Below, in pieces: positions 44,335 to 64,000 of a stretch of 64,000 bases of DNA (position 1 is its first letter; each line of letters starts with the position of its first letter). The translations under genes were made by a program, and so were the position numbers. The notes beneath the pieces are model-generated. The model worked only from the letters and a program-made list of their open reading frames with translations, was not told the origin of the DNA and searched no databases. Origin of the DNA: Amoebidium appalachense (lineage: Eukaryota; Ichthyosporea); contig CAVNZM010000005.1 of the NCBI GenBank assembly GCA_963693365.1, positions 2,666,001-2,730,000 of the forward strand. Reading direction: 5' to 3'.

Positions 44335-47300
44335 TTTATCCTTCTTCTTCTGGAATGCTCGGACACTGGGCCCCCAAAAGGGCCTCCCCCCCGGGACACT
44401 CGACGATAAAATCAGCTACATACAACAACAGACAAACAACCACACGTTTACAGTGATTTGCGAAACACAGTTTAAAAACCACCACAAATTCAACTCTACA
44501 TTGGTCGACACATCCACACACCCCGGTTACGCGAAAAACCGAGGCATTATTGTACTTGCCGCACCACACGTGAGAGTGAAGTGCAAACCGGTAGCAAAAA
44601 CGGAATTCTCGGTTTCTATAGAGTTTCTTTCTAATGTTTTTACTTTTGTATATTACCCACCATCTATGTCGGTTGTCGAATTGACTCACGAGTTGTCACA
44701 GTTACCAATGTCCACTGTTATTTTAGGTGATTTTAACACGCGACTCCACCACACAGACACACTGCAAGTGAGTGTCGGGTACCCATCTAAGCCCCCGGAG
44801 CGTGCTATCCCTTTAGCAAGGTATGTCCAAAGTCACACTTTGCGGTTCCCTCAAATATCCCATGCCCACAACACCGACTGGGGAGTGGCCTTTTGGCCAT
44901 CAACCATGTCAAAACTCTCTCTCCCTCCTAACCTCTCTAGGTCATCTGACCACTCTCCTATCCTTTTCCTACCTAAGATCTCCCTTGATCTGCTCCCCCC
45001 TCCCCCTCCCACCTTTCGCCTCCGTCTATCCCAGCTTAAGTCACAGTGGGGTAGAGTTGATGTATGTGTATGCTATGCTACGAAACACCCTATATATATG
45101 CGCCTATTAGAATCTGCACAAGCCAGGCCAGATTCACATCTCGTACTAGATACATGCACTAACTTTATTGTTGATGATTTGATAGATCTCGGTGATTATG
45201 CTGGCGGTGGTAGGAAGGAATATCCCGATGCTCTCTTGTTACCAAACACCACTCCCGCTAGACTAGGTGAACCCCTGTCTCAAAAGGAAAGCTTGCGCCG
45301 GCTTGCTAGTATGAATCGATTTGGCCCCCCTGCTCGTATTATTGGTGATACCACTGGAGACCCCCTCATAGACTCTGATAAGTATTTCTCGGAACTGTTT
45401 AAAGATAGGACCCCCGCTCAGAAACCTATTGTGTGGCCTGTAGACCCATCTATCCCCATAGAATCGATCCTCCCCTTTTTCAGTCCCGATGCCATATGGT
45501 CTGTGATATCTAGTTATAGCTCTAGTAAGTCTTGTGGACCTGATGGACTCCCTGCTGGGTTTCTTAAAATCCTTGTTCCCTCCTACCCACAAAAGGAAAG
45601 TGATCGTGCTATTAAACCTGATCTTACTATCATGTTAAGCTCTCTCTTTTCTTGGTGTGTTAAATGTGGACATGTCCCGTCATCTTGGTTAGATACCTTA
45701 GTGATCCCCATAGTTAAGAAGGACTCTGAGGGCCCCATATCATCCTTTCGCCCCATTACACTAACCCAGGTTGTTCGTAGATTCTTTGAAGCTTGCTTAC
45801 TTAGGTTATTTGCACATCACCCTAGGTTTCAATCTATTCTTCACATACACCCATGCCAATCCGCTTTTCGTAAAAACAATTCATGTTATGTTCAAATAAT
45901 GGCACTGCACGATTCTATGCAAGTTGGTGCACAATATGTTGGCTTTATTGATTGGAAAACTGCTTACGATTCTGTCTCCCCTGGTCTCCTATGGGAAAAG
46001 CTTGCTGCACGGGGTGTACCACACTGCATTGGTGTTCTGTTAGAAGCACTCTTGTCTCAAACCTATGGTAGAGCTGTGGTTAATGGGCATCTTTCATATG
46101 GTTTTGCTCGTACTAGAGGTCTCTTGCAGGGCTCATTGCTTAGCCCCTTTTTGTTTAACCTATTTATAGATGATTTGGCTGTCAAGATTTACGCCGAAAA
46201 CGATGACCCTATTAATAACTTTCCGCCTGCACTTCTCTATGCTGATGATCTGTCCCTCCTTGCCCGTACCCCTAGACGCCTGCAAAGATTGTTCGATGTA
46301 GTGTCAGAGTGGTGCAAGGCAAACCTTATGATCCTTAACATAGACAAATGTGGTGTTCTTGTACCTGATATAGCTAACAATTTACACACATTTACATTAT
46401 CATCTAAACCTGTACCTATAGTTCCAGAATACAAATATCTTGGTGTTCCGGTTGATTCTGTTGGTGTTATGTTTCCCCATATGGTCGAAAAGAGGGTAGA
46501 GTTGGCTCGTAAGCGGTTAGCTTTCTTCTCGGCTAATATTTTTAAAGACACACCCCTCCATCCTTCTATTAGACTTACATTTATTCGCACTTTTGTCTTC
46601 CCGGCATGTGAATATGGTTTACCCCTTCTCGCCGCTTGGATCAAGAAAGAGAGAACTAGAGCGCTTAAACCCTTGGCAAATTTCCTTGAAGCAGAAGTTG
46701 CCTCCTTTCTATCTAACAACTGTTGTAAACCTGGGCCTGTAACGCTCTCGATATATGGTCTGGTCCCAATAGCTGCTAGAGTATCCTATCTCGCGCTGAA
46801 ATTCAATAAGCACATAAGCCGCTTAAAGAAGTATTTGCCCTCCCACCCTCTCTTCTCTATCCGACCTGTCCCCTCCTCACCTCTCCCCTCTTTCCTCCCC
46901 TCTCTCTCCCCTTCTCCCCTGGGCACAAATACAAATAAACCCCGCAATAGTGTGTGTGTGACTTTGGACTGCCACTTACTTATTAAACATGTACACAATC
47001 ACAAGATAATCACGCAATATAACAAATGGAAAAAGATACCAAACGACACTAGACCCGATGAAAGCATACACCTTGAAAAACTAAGCCTTATGTCTCGTTT
47101 TATATATACTGACCGCCTCAACCATATTGCCAAATATGGCACTCGCAAGTGTATAACACCTAAATACATATTACCTTCCTGTAGAACTGGTCTTTCTCTA
47201 GCTGATGGTATTATTGATCAATTACCACGCTTTTACTGTACACGTGCTATACAGTGGAGATCTAATAAGTATAAGGTGGCATCATTTGCATGCCCAAACA

Positions 47301-47521
47301 ACACACACACACACCAGTTTAACCGGTCATGTATCGCCAAATGTAGTTTGATAGACCACATAATACCGCAACACACACACGTCACATTCACAACAGACAC
47401 CCAGAAAGATAGCCTACCTGTAAATTACAACATCCTTGATTTTATACTAAACACGCGTAACTACGACCTGTTTATTAGATGTATTGATTGGCTTGAGAAA
47501 CACATCACTACAAAATTATAG
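44327..47521 (+). CDS. LINE ORF2: APE-type endonuclease and reverse transcriptase
   Basis: The product is 1064 residues and performs target-primed reverse transcription: the endonuclease nicks target DNA and the RT copies the element RNA from the nick. The APE endonuclease signatures are WNAR at 9-12, CET near 45-47, GDFN at 134-137 and SDHSPI near 207-212. The RT follows from about residue 450: SSFRPITLTQ, QSAFRKNNS, FIDWKTAYDSV, GLLQGSLLSPFLFNLFIDDL, and the catalytic YADD at 638-641. A C-terminal Cys/His cluster (CPNNTHTHQF...CIAKC) near residue 990 may be a degenerate zinc knuckle. A Pro/Ser-rich insert lies at about 840-870. The stop TAG at 47519-47521 is followed directly by the CA-rich 3' UTR. 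I do not assign a clade. Confidence 0.95.
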   Translation: MPNLSFFFWNARTLGPQKGLPPGTLDDKISYIQQQTNNHTFTVICETQFKNHHKFNSTLVDTSTHPGYAKNRGIIVLAAPHVRVKCKPVAKTEFSVSIEFLSNVFTFVYYPPSMSVVELTHELSQLPMSTVILGDFNTRLHHTDTLQVSVGYPSKPPERAIPLARYVQSHTLRFPQISHAHNTDWGVAFWPSTMSKLSLPPNLSRSSDHSPILFLPKISLDLLPPPPPTFRLRLSQLKSQWGRVDVCVCYATKHPIYMRLLESAQARPDSHLVLDTCTNFIVDDLIDLGDYAGGGRKEYPDALLLPNTTPARLGEPLSQKESLRRLASMNRFGPPARIIGDTTGDPLIDSDKYFSELFKDRTPAQKPIVWPVDPSIPIESILPFFSPDAIWSVISSYSSSKSCGPDGLPAGFLKILVPSYPQKESDRAIKPDLTIMLSSLFSWCVKCGHVPSSWLDTLVIPIVKKDSEGPISSFRPITLTQVVRRFFEACLLRLFAHHPRFQSILHIHPCQSAFRKNNSCYVQIMALHDSMQVGAQYVGFIDWKTAYDSVSPGLLWEKLAARGVPHCIGVLLEALLSQTYGRAVVNGHLSYGFARTRGLLQGSLLSPFLFNLFIDDLAVKIYAENDDPINNFPPALLYADDLSLLARTPRRLQRLFDVVSEWCKANLMILNIDKCGVLVPDIANNLHTFTLSSKPVPIVPEYKYLGVPVDSVGVMFPHMVEKRVELARKRLAFFSANIFKDTPLHPSIRLTFIRTFVFPACEYGLPLLAAWIKKERTRALKPLANFLEAEVASFLSNNCCKPGPVTLSIYGLVPIAARVSYLALKFNKHISRLKKYLPSHPLFSIRPVPSSPLPSFLPSLSPSPLGTNTNKPRNSVCVTLDCHLLIKHVHNHKIITQYNKWKKIPNDTRPDESIHLEKLSLMSRFIYTDRLNHIAKYGTRKCITPKYILPSCRTGLSLADGIIDQLPRFYCTRAIQWRSNKYKVASFACPNNTHTHQFNRSCIAKCSLIDHIIPQHTHVTFTTDTQKDSLPVNYNILDFILNTRNYDLFIRCIDWLEKHITTKL

Positions 47522-47541
47522 CGCACGCGCACACACACACA

Positions 47542-47602
<61 letters not shown>

Positions 47603-47634
47603 CCAGCTGATACCGAGTGTCCCGAGGGGAGCCC

Positions 47635-47679
<45 letters not shown>

Positions 47680-47691
47680 GGGGAACCCCAA

Positions 47692-49566
47692 CTAATTGAT
47701 TTCTCCTTGTAGTCTTTATGGTGTCTCGTAGAGAAAGTAAACCCTGATATATAGTCACCACCCGACATCTATGTACGTGATCATGATATACCGCTGAGGG
47801 GATATTCCGAGCAAAACCCCCCCCCCCATACCTGAGACTGGTTCTCTTTGCCTCGAGTAAACAGCGTAAACCCCAAAAGTTTCTGAGCTCATTGGCTTAT
47901 CATCTCTGTCACTTTGCTATGATTGGCTGCTCTCAGGATCCAGGTTTTGCAACCCCGCTACCACAATTACGGGTATTTTCAGACGTATCCGTAATTTGGT
48001 TGGGCGGGTGTTTTACAGTCAAGATAAGCGTTTTTCAAAAGTTTTTGCTTTTATGTTTCTTACTTTATTTAAAACATTTATTAACTAGGTGTGCTGATTA
48101 CTTTTGCTATGACTTTTTGTACCTGTCTACTTGAAAGTGTTTTAAGTCAGCAAAGTAGAAGAAACTGTGTATTTGCGAAATTCTACATTCGTCAAGATTT
48201 ATGACATTTCATGGCTACTTTGTAGGCCAATCAAATAACTGTGAGACAATTAACTGCAGTTACTGTAGTGTATTGATGTGACTAAATTTGATAACAAATG
48301 CATCTGCCTGTTGCATTTGTTGTGTGATTTAAATTACACCATGTATTGTTTCAATATGCAAACGATTTTTGCCGTTTGCTTGATTAATGAACACAAGACA
48401 TGTCATTATATCAATACCAGGTGTGAAGCCCAGCTGCCCGCCTTCTTTGAAACCCTGGGTAGCCAAATTCAAAGCTTGAACGGTTGTGTCAACACTCCCA
48501 CTCAAGTTTCCGTATAAATACGTTAAAATCTAGGAAACAATTATAATTGAAGCTTGAAGCAGAATACTAATTTTAAATCAGTTTATTCAATAGTCATCAC
48601 GGAAGCCTTTGTGTACATTTTAAACCAATCATCATTGAACTCGAGTCAACTGAATAGTTTGGATTGGTCTACAAGGAGCACTGCAAAACGGGTTAACCAA
48701 TCGGAAACTGACGGAATGTTGGAAATACGACGATGTCATTTGCTGCGGCCCCTGAAGCAGGAGCGTGGCAAAGCGCTCTATTCCCACAATAGATCGATTC
48801 GTCTATAGTTATTTGTTTCATAGCTTTCGCGTATAAATCTATCATTGTGCAGTTTTTATACTTCTATATATTACAGGAATGCTTAAAGCTGCAATATAAT
48901 ACTATTTTTCGGCTTTCCAAGTATATAAGAACGTTGTTTGGAATCGATTATTCTCATTTCCACAACCCTCCTCACTATACGCCAATTATAACTCTTTCCA
49001 CACCCCAATCTGACCTCCGCAAAAATGCCCATATGCTTCTTTCACCATAGCAAGCGGCCACACGACCAGTCAAGAAACAAGAAAGAAACGAGAAACGGAC
49101 GCTCCCCTTTTGGGTTTACTACCGTGCGTGTTACCGAAAAAACAGTGCAAAATTGTTAGCTAGGGGCTGTAAGCTGTCAGTATTGTTATGACAAGTTCTC
49201 TCGTTAAGGGCGTGGCAGTGTCTGTAGGTGTCGCTTGTTGCGTAGTGTTTTTTCAGACAACAGTGTGTTTCTAACAGCTGAGTACTTCCGACGGACCTAA
49301 CGAGCAAGCGAGATAAGAGGTGAGTGTGCCGTTGAAGGAAAACAGTTGTTCAAGTTGCTTGTTTATTTTTATGCTTTATTTACATATATTTGTGAAAGGC
49401 ACTCTTGTTTGTTCTTCCTTCCATTTACGCACTGTTCAATTTTTCAAAACCCTGTGGTTTCTTACTGGGCCTTCACGGCATTTTTCTCAAGTTAACGCTT
49501 TGCTCTTATTTTCTTGTTGCTGATATTCCGAAACTCCTCCCCCCATAACCGCAGGCTTGCGCCGGT
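47692..49566. other. Intergenic region between the LINE and the proline-rich gene
   Basis: This stretch is clearly more AT-rich and nearly free of microsatellites and G tracts, unlike its surroundings. Frames are short (at most about 85 codons) and unrecognised. TATAAAT occurs near 48833. The last few hundred bases presumably contain the promoter and 5' UTR of the gene starting at 49567. Confidence 0.5.
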
Positions 49567-50684
49567 ATGCATAGCTGGCGAAACCAACAGGGGCCAGTGG
49601 CTTCGGAAATGCCACCCCAACCCCACCCTCTTGGGGGGCCGTCACACAACATGAACATGTATGCCCCACAACCCAAACTTGGCATGCCACTGTCACAGCC
49701 CGCGCCCTATGGTCCGCCCCCAACAAACTTTTCCCGCCAACCCCCGACGCTTCCCCCCCCCTGGCCCGCCCACAAAGGGGAGAAAGGGCTCGCCTAAGGC
49801 AAGTAAAAACCACGGCCTACAGAGCCCGCCGACCCAGGCCCTCCAGGCTCAACTCAACAACCCGTACTCCCAGCCGGCCCCAGGCCTTGCGCCTCATCCC
49901 TATCAGCCCGCGCCGCAGCTATTCCGTGGTCCCCCTGGGCCGGGCCCACACAACGTATACAGCAAGCCACCCATGCAGTTCGAAGCAGGGCCACAGGGGC
50001 CTGGTCGGTCGGACCCATACATGGCTAGCTACATGGCTCGGGGCCACATGGGCCCACCCTCCTATATGACCGTACCGGCACAGCCGCCCCCAGTGCTCGC
50101 AGGCCAACCAGGTTATCGCCACGTGAGCTTGGCTGAGAGCGGAGAAGAGGAGCTGAGGGCGGCTGAGGCCCTTCTGGAGATAGCAACGTGCCCACCGCGG
50201 TTCGGGCCCATCAGCTCACCACCCACCAGCCAGATGGGACAAGTACACAGGTAGGCTGAGCCTTTGGGTATATGTGTTGGTTTTCACCGTGGTTGTGGTG
50301 CAGCTTCTTACTGTGGGTGCCTTTGGATGGAACTGTAGAGTGTTTGAGTGTGATCACATGTTCGTGGGATGTTCTGTTTTGTGTTCACTCTAGGTCTGCA
50401 ACATGATCCCTGTCATGGCCCTCTCATGACGTGTAACAGCTGTTCTTTTGTCCGTTGTGTGAAAGATTGTTCAGTTAGTAAGGGCACTCTAATTTGAAAT
50501 TCTGATAAGTGTTTTCAGCAGAAAGGACAGTGGACCAGCAGTGTCCTTCCCAACACCCCCTCTGTCACCGCCAGAGGTGAAAGACGATATGAGCGCCGGC
50601 AAGAGGAGTAGTTCAGTGGGGCAGGAGCCAGAGAAGAAGAAACGCAGCACCAAAAAGCCAAAGGTAGCGCAGCCACAAGCATAG
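49567..50684 (+). CDS. Proline-rich, NLS-bearing probable nuclear protein
   Basis: Exon 1 is 49567-50250 (ATG, donor GTAGGC) and exon 2 is 50522-50684 (TAG). The frame opens MHSWRNQQGPV and is rich in Pro/Gln/Gly/Met. It then runs into an early stop unless one C is removed from the 9-C run at 49753-49761. With that correction the frame continues through Pro/Tyr/Met-rich sequence to a helical motif, ESGEEELRAAEALLEIA (about residue 200). The phase at the exon junction then fits and the total is 281 codons. The C terminus has SFPTPPLSPPEV (proline-directed phosphosites) and a basic nuclear-localisation signal, KKKRSTKKPK. The composition resembles the linkers of the SIN3 protein and suggests a transcription-associated role. 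No known domain is recognised. Without the correction it is a 76-residue peptide. Confidence 0.65.
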
Positions 50685-52938
50685 AAAATATGTGTTTTTT
50701 TTCGATTAGTAGATGTGATATGTATGGTTTAAACTAGGTGGTTGGCTTAGAGTGTTTGGTGAAGGGGGGCTATGTCTCTCACGTGTTTTTGACCGCTCCC
50801 GTGCTTTTAACCGAGGAGGTTAAGAGGCTTGAGGATGGGCACTGCGCCGCCCAAGACGGAGAGAGGTGTTTGGGGGGGGGGGAGGAGAAGCTCTTCGGCG
50901 GTTGCTTATGTATAGTTCCATAGAAATCGTGATGTTCGATGCGACTATATGTATAGGCTTAATACAGGCCATAGTTATACCTATTGAAGAATCCGTAGTT
51001 TTCCGGTTTGGAATACACGTACACACATAGGGAGACATATCGCACACCGATACGTATTGATCAAACCATGCTGATTTTCTTTTGTCTGGAACTGCCTGGT
51101 CGCAGTAGCTGATCCATTTTGTAACCCTCTGGGGCTCCTTCAGGCCGAACCACGGGCTAACGTATGAAGCAAATACGAATATACACACAAGAATACACAA
51201 GCCGTGTCGTACGTTTGTTCCGGCCACCGATGTTGCCAAACCCACCCAGGAGGGGGGAAGTGCATACACACATACGTGTGGAAGCTGGTGACCCTCTCTT
51301 TCTTGCACGCTTTAGGGTACCGTATGTTGAGGGGAGATTCAGTGTCCCACTCGTGAGTGGATGGCAAGCGCTGAGCATAGTACGGGGCTCAGCTTGTTCC
51401 AAGAGCTACAAACAAAGCTAGACATCTTCTATTTTTGTGGCGGAGGGGTACTAGTCTTCTGAATTGAATGGCTCTGGTTACAAATTTTTCAAGGTTCGGC
51501 ATCGACCTGCTACCTTTGGAGGCGCAGCTCTTATTTTTCAATGATGGAGTCTGCGTAGTCCTGAGGATCGCTTCTCCTACTTCTGAAAACTAGAATACTC
51601 CACCATAGTACATCTGTTGCTACGACGGCTGGAGGCCACAGTCAGGACGTGGTCAGGGCATCGTTCATGTTGAAAGTTCGTGTTGAAGCCGCAAGGGCAC
51701 ACGAGAACTTGACCACGGTGATTCAGATCCGATCAACTCGAGAACGAGGCCTTCTTTGCATGTGATGGGCTGAATCCGAATCGGCTGCTTGCATCCCATG
51801 ACGTACATGTGTGAGTGTGTATACTGTGTGTGTGTGGGGGGGGGGGGGGGGGAGGGGAGGGGGGAGGGGGGGGGGGGGGGGGGGGGGGGGGGAGGAGGAG
51901 GAGGGGGGGGCGTACTGGCTGAGCTGAGGAAGACAAGACCTTTGCTACATGTACAGCAGAGTTTACTTTTGGAAGGCTTACACTAATATTCCTACTTTTT
52001 TTGTGGTTTTTTTCAAAAGTTCGCAACAAGCTGCAGCTGACGAAATCTCTAACCTATTTAGGGCTTCCCGCATAGCAAATGTACAATCTTAGAGTATCAG
52101 CTTTGGACTACTCAGAGCTATCTCCTCAGCTGCAGTGCCAGAAAAAAAAACACATCAAACGAAAAAAAAGCGCGTAGGTTTTGCACGGGCAAAAACGTCG
52201 TCCAAGCAAGTAGGTTCGGGTGTCAGAAAGAGATACCCTTTGGTCTGTAGAAGGTGGATAGGAGACTAGTTCTGGATAACGTGAGAGTTGGACGGGTTGG
52301 TGTGTTACCAAGTTTGTGTGTGTTCGGAGTGAGAATCTTGAGGGGGAAAGGAGACAAGGAAAGATGCGGTAATACACTTACCAAGCAGGAAGTTTTGAGG
52401 CGCATCCAAAAGAAGCAAGAGCCAAATAGCGAAAAGAAGGTTGCCTTCGGTGTAGCTGTCAGAGGGAAAGTGGGATCTATTTTGTGTGTGCGTTAAATGT
52501 AAGTGATTATAGTGATGTCCTGCTGTGCAGATCTTAGGATCGGTCAAGTTCTATATAGAAACATGTGTTTTCACTGTTAGCATTGTATTATCTTATTTAA
52601 ATTCCGTGCTTTCTTATGTTTGTAGATAAAGACGGTTCATGCTCACAGAAGGAGTTAAACATTTTCGCCGGGTTTTTTTAAAGGAATGGGCCCCTTTTCG
52701 AGCTGCAAACCAAGATCTTTGCTCACGATCTGGGTCTTTTCTGTTTTCACGTTTCTGGCCTTTTGTAACAATGTGAAGCTGATGTTTGTTCACCTTCACA
52801 GTAACACATGGGTGCCATGGTGTCAGCATGGGATCGACCGTGATGGAGGTGGGATCCCATCTCCCCTGTTTCTTCTGTTTCTTGGTGATTTGGTTCCGTC
52901 TTATATAACCTTTTGGTTTCTTGGTGTCCAAGTTGGGG

Positions 52939-52979
<41 letters not shown>

Positions 52980-53324
52980 AGATCTCGCGCCGTTCTCCTT
53001 TCCACTGTGGTCTGGACAGAATCCGGCAGCAGTTTGTCTACCCCGAGAACATTTCTTTTCCTTTTCTTGAAGCGGATCTTGGGTGCAACACAGTTATCCC
53101 CTATTGTCCCCTGAACAACCAACAAGGTTGGGTTTTTCCATAACGCACGTGTAGAACTGAGCACATACTTGCTTCTATATAGGCACACACAAAAGAGCAA
53201 CATACATGAGAAACAAATACAGGTGCAAAACATGCTCTCACGCAGGCGCGCACGCACGCACGTGAGAAACAAATACAGGTGCAAAACATGCTCTCACGCA
53301 GGCGCGCACGCACACACTCACGCA

Positions 53325-53378
<54 letters not shown>

Positions 53379-53679
53379 AGTGTGTGTAAATAGACTCACA
53401 GATCTCACGCACAAGCACACACAATGTGTCCTCAAACGTTATCTTTTCCTCGGCATCGTTTTGAAATCTCCTTACCTCTTCCTGCGTCCATTCTTACATT
53501 ATCCCAACTCTGTATAGTAAGCCTATTAGCCAAGGAGCCGAGACATGTGGTACCGAAACATATGGTGTGTGTGTGTACGTGTGGGTGGACGGGTGTGTGT
53601 GTGTGTATGGGTCTGTGTGTGTACGCCCACACGTGCATGCGTGGGAAAGTGGTTAGGCGCTCTGTCTGTGGTCTTCGGC

Positions 53680-53710
<31 letters not shown>

Positions 53711-53885
53711 GCCCAAACCACCACCACCACCACCACCACCTCTCCTTCTTTCTGGCTTGTCTGTATGCATGTGCGTGTTGGTGCCGATGTACGTGTGCGT
53801 GTGTGTTTGTGTATACATGTGCATGCGTGTGTGTGTTTTTGTACATGTGTGCTCACGCGCTGCCTGTGTGTGGCTGTGTGCGCAG
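50685..53885. other. Intergenic region or upstream exons of the ankyrin-PX gene
   Basis: No recognisable coding exon. The features are poly-G tracts at 51837-51910 and 52934-52978, a 56-base tandem duplication at 53207-53313, a CA run at 53328-53376, and a C run with CCA repeats at 53682-53745. A 5' exon of the downstream gene may be hidden here, because its first recognised exon is preceded by an acceptor-like GTGTGCGCAG. Confidence 0.5.
53207..53313. repeat. Tandem duplication, 56-base period
   Basis: A block starting TGAGAAACAAATACAGGTGC and ending in GCGCGCACGCAC occurs at 53207 and again at 53263, identical over about 51 bases. Confidence 0.95.
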
Positions 53886-53894
53886 GGGGGCAGT

Positions 53895-62401
<8,507 letters not shown>

Positions 62402-63371
62402 TTTAGGTGTGTGGATGGACCCGTAGGTACAGTGGGTGGGAGGGTGTGTGTTTTCGCGAAAGTGTGCCATGTGTGTGTGTTATTGTCCGCGCATGCGCGA
62501 TTGTGTGTGGGGTGACTGTGTGCGTGCTCGCATGTGCTCCGGGAGTTTCCGGTTATTGCTGTGTTTGTGTCATGTTTTACTGTGCTTATGGCGTGTATGC
62601 ATGTCATTCGTGACAATGTGCATGATGGTGAGGGTGTGTGTAGGGTGTCTAGAATGTGTCTGTGTCCGGGCTGTGTTGGCTGGCCCCACCGTGTGCGTGT
62701 TTTGTGTGTGTGTTTAGTAGGGGGAGGAGGGGGAGGGAGGGGGGGGGGAGGGGGTTGTAAATGGACGTTTTTGCCGAGATCCCAAATGTGTATATTATTT
62801 TGTTCCGTTCCGAACATAGATAGTCGTTGGACGAACACAGAACGGACGTAAATATCTCTGTTACGTGTACAGCCTTGCTCGATTGAGCAAATATTGGTTC
62901 GATATATTTCGTTAACATACAACTTCTGTGATTGTTTGTGTAATCCAGTTCTGCTTTGATTGTAATGATAGCGTGATCATGGACGTCGAATAGGGATTTT
63001 ATGCGAATGACAAAATGACTTGAAATTGTCTAAATATCGTCGCTCGTGCATATCTATCTAGGACTGTTCACCACAATTTAGCGCGTTATTTGCTTTTGCA
63101 ATTTGATTTTCGTATTTGTGGTGTATATGCATTTATTGAACACGTGCACACCTCAAAACACACTCACGGAATGCCAAAGAGAGTAATATAGTGCTTATAG
63201 TTTACACCACTGTGGCGCCTTCTGTATGAAAGGCTCGCATGTATCATATGCTTATGTGCTCACAACCGCAATATTCCTACTTCTTTTATTGTTTTAAAAA
63301 AACTATTATCTGTACTAAATGATTCCATTCAAATCGATTATCAAATTCTATTCAATTCGCCGGCTGCAACG

Positions 63372-63407
<36 letters not shown>

Positions 63408-64000
63408 ACCACCACCCCCCCACCCCACCCACCCCACCCCCCTGCGCACACAGGTACACACACACATCACCTGGTCTAGGGTCCATTACCACCAATGTAT
63501 ACACACACGCACACCACCGCTACCACCACACATCATAGTAGACAGGATCTGGATGTACACACACACACGCACACACACACCACCCGACTACGTATACACC
63601 ACACATTTACACATGTACACACGTACGACCGTCCGGATCCGTCCACACACACGTACCCCACCACCACCACCACTACCACCACGTACACACGTACACGCGC
63701 ACGCGTACGCACTGTGTCAGATGTACACAAACACGTGCACATCACCACTACCACCACACACATGCATACACGAAAAGATGTACACACACGCAGTCACGTG
63801 CACACACCTGGTCCACTAATACCACCGGCATGCGCAACAAGCACAATCTGTACATACCCACCACCTGGTCCACTATAGAAGCTACCCCACACATACATGT
63901 GTGTACACGTGTGCACATAGACGCCTCTCACCACACACACACGTCGAACATGTACACATACACACTCAGGCCTCTATGCGTAAACGCACGCACGCATTTA
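62402..64000. other. 3' flank of the ankyrin-PX gene; no gene seen
   Basis: GT-rich sequence (62405-62720), a short G tract (about 62720-62755), about 550 bases of ordinary AT-rich sequence (62760-63310) without a recognisable frame, a C run (63377-63407), and then CA/CCA-rich low-complexity DNA to the window edge. Confidence 0.6.

Larger units (their letters stand above)
43139..47678 (+). mobile_element. Non-LTR (LINE) retrotransposon, apparently full length
   Basis: Two overlapping intact ORFs are followed by a (CA)n tract (about 47525-47601), a short unique 3' end and 40 A residues (47639-47678). A possible target-site duplication, CGGGGAAC(A)CCCC, lies at 43127-43139 and CGGGGAACCCC at 47679-47689. 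If real, the 5' UTR is only about ten bases. No frameshift or stop interrupts either ORF, so the copy is young. The 5' boundary is uncertain. Confidence 0.85.

Noticed and set aside
43150-47521. Host gene or viral polymerase
   Set aside because: APE endonuclease plus YADD RT, ORF1 coiled coil and poly-A tail define a non-LTR retrotransposon.
52254-52496. 80-residue plus-strand frame
   Set aside because: No recognisable domain, no supporting splice or composition signal.

Overview
This is nuclear DNA of a eukaryote. The genes are split by many GT-AG introns of roughly 50 to 2000 bases, there is a LINE-type retrotransposon, and the introns and spacers are packed with (CA)n/(GT)n microsatellites and very long poly-G/poly-C tracts. 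The standard genetic code fits every clear gene. I cannot name the organism. The SIN3 gene has the metazoan/fungal domain layout, and introns this long and rich in simple repeats suggest a protist or early-branching opisthokont rather than a yeast. This placement is inference.

Layout from left to right: (1) 818-12237, minus strand, an ankyrin-repeat, coiled-coil, kinase-like gene with in-frame stops and a damaged splice donor. (2) 12690-33167, plus strand, a SIN3 transcriptional co-repressor of about 28 exons whose phases join into a 1293-residue reading frame; it diverges from gene 1 across about 450 bases. (3) 34398-41179, minus strand, a six-exon, 453-residue protein I do not recognise, possibly of the TULIP/HAM1-like lipid-binding type. 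(4) 43139-47678, plus strand, an apparently intact two-ORF LINE with an APE endonuclease, a YADD reverse transcriptase and a poly-A tail. (5) 49567-50684, plus strand, a proline-rich probable nuclear protein of about 281 residues, with a one-base slip in a C homopolymer. (6) 53895-62401, plus strand, an ankyrin plus PX-domain protein of 465 residues that depends on splicing across an in-frame stop.

The non-coding part holds two copies of a TTAA-flanked inverted-repeat element, a 673-base fold-back element, a dispersed repeat family whose members abut poly-G tracts and which forms a 453-base tandem array in gene 3, a 650-base GGGT/GCAT minisatellite in a SIN3 intron, and dozens of mono- and dinucleotide tracts. 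The most interesting signal is where these tracts lie. In the sense strand, (GT)n or poly-C runs often begin right at 5' splice sites and (CA)n runs end right at 3' splice sites, so complementary repeats face each other across whole introns.

The six genes show no operon or pathway relationship. SIN3 is the only one whose function is certain.
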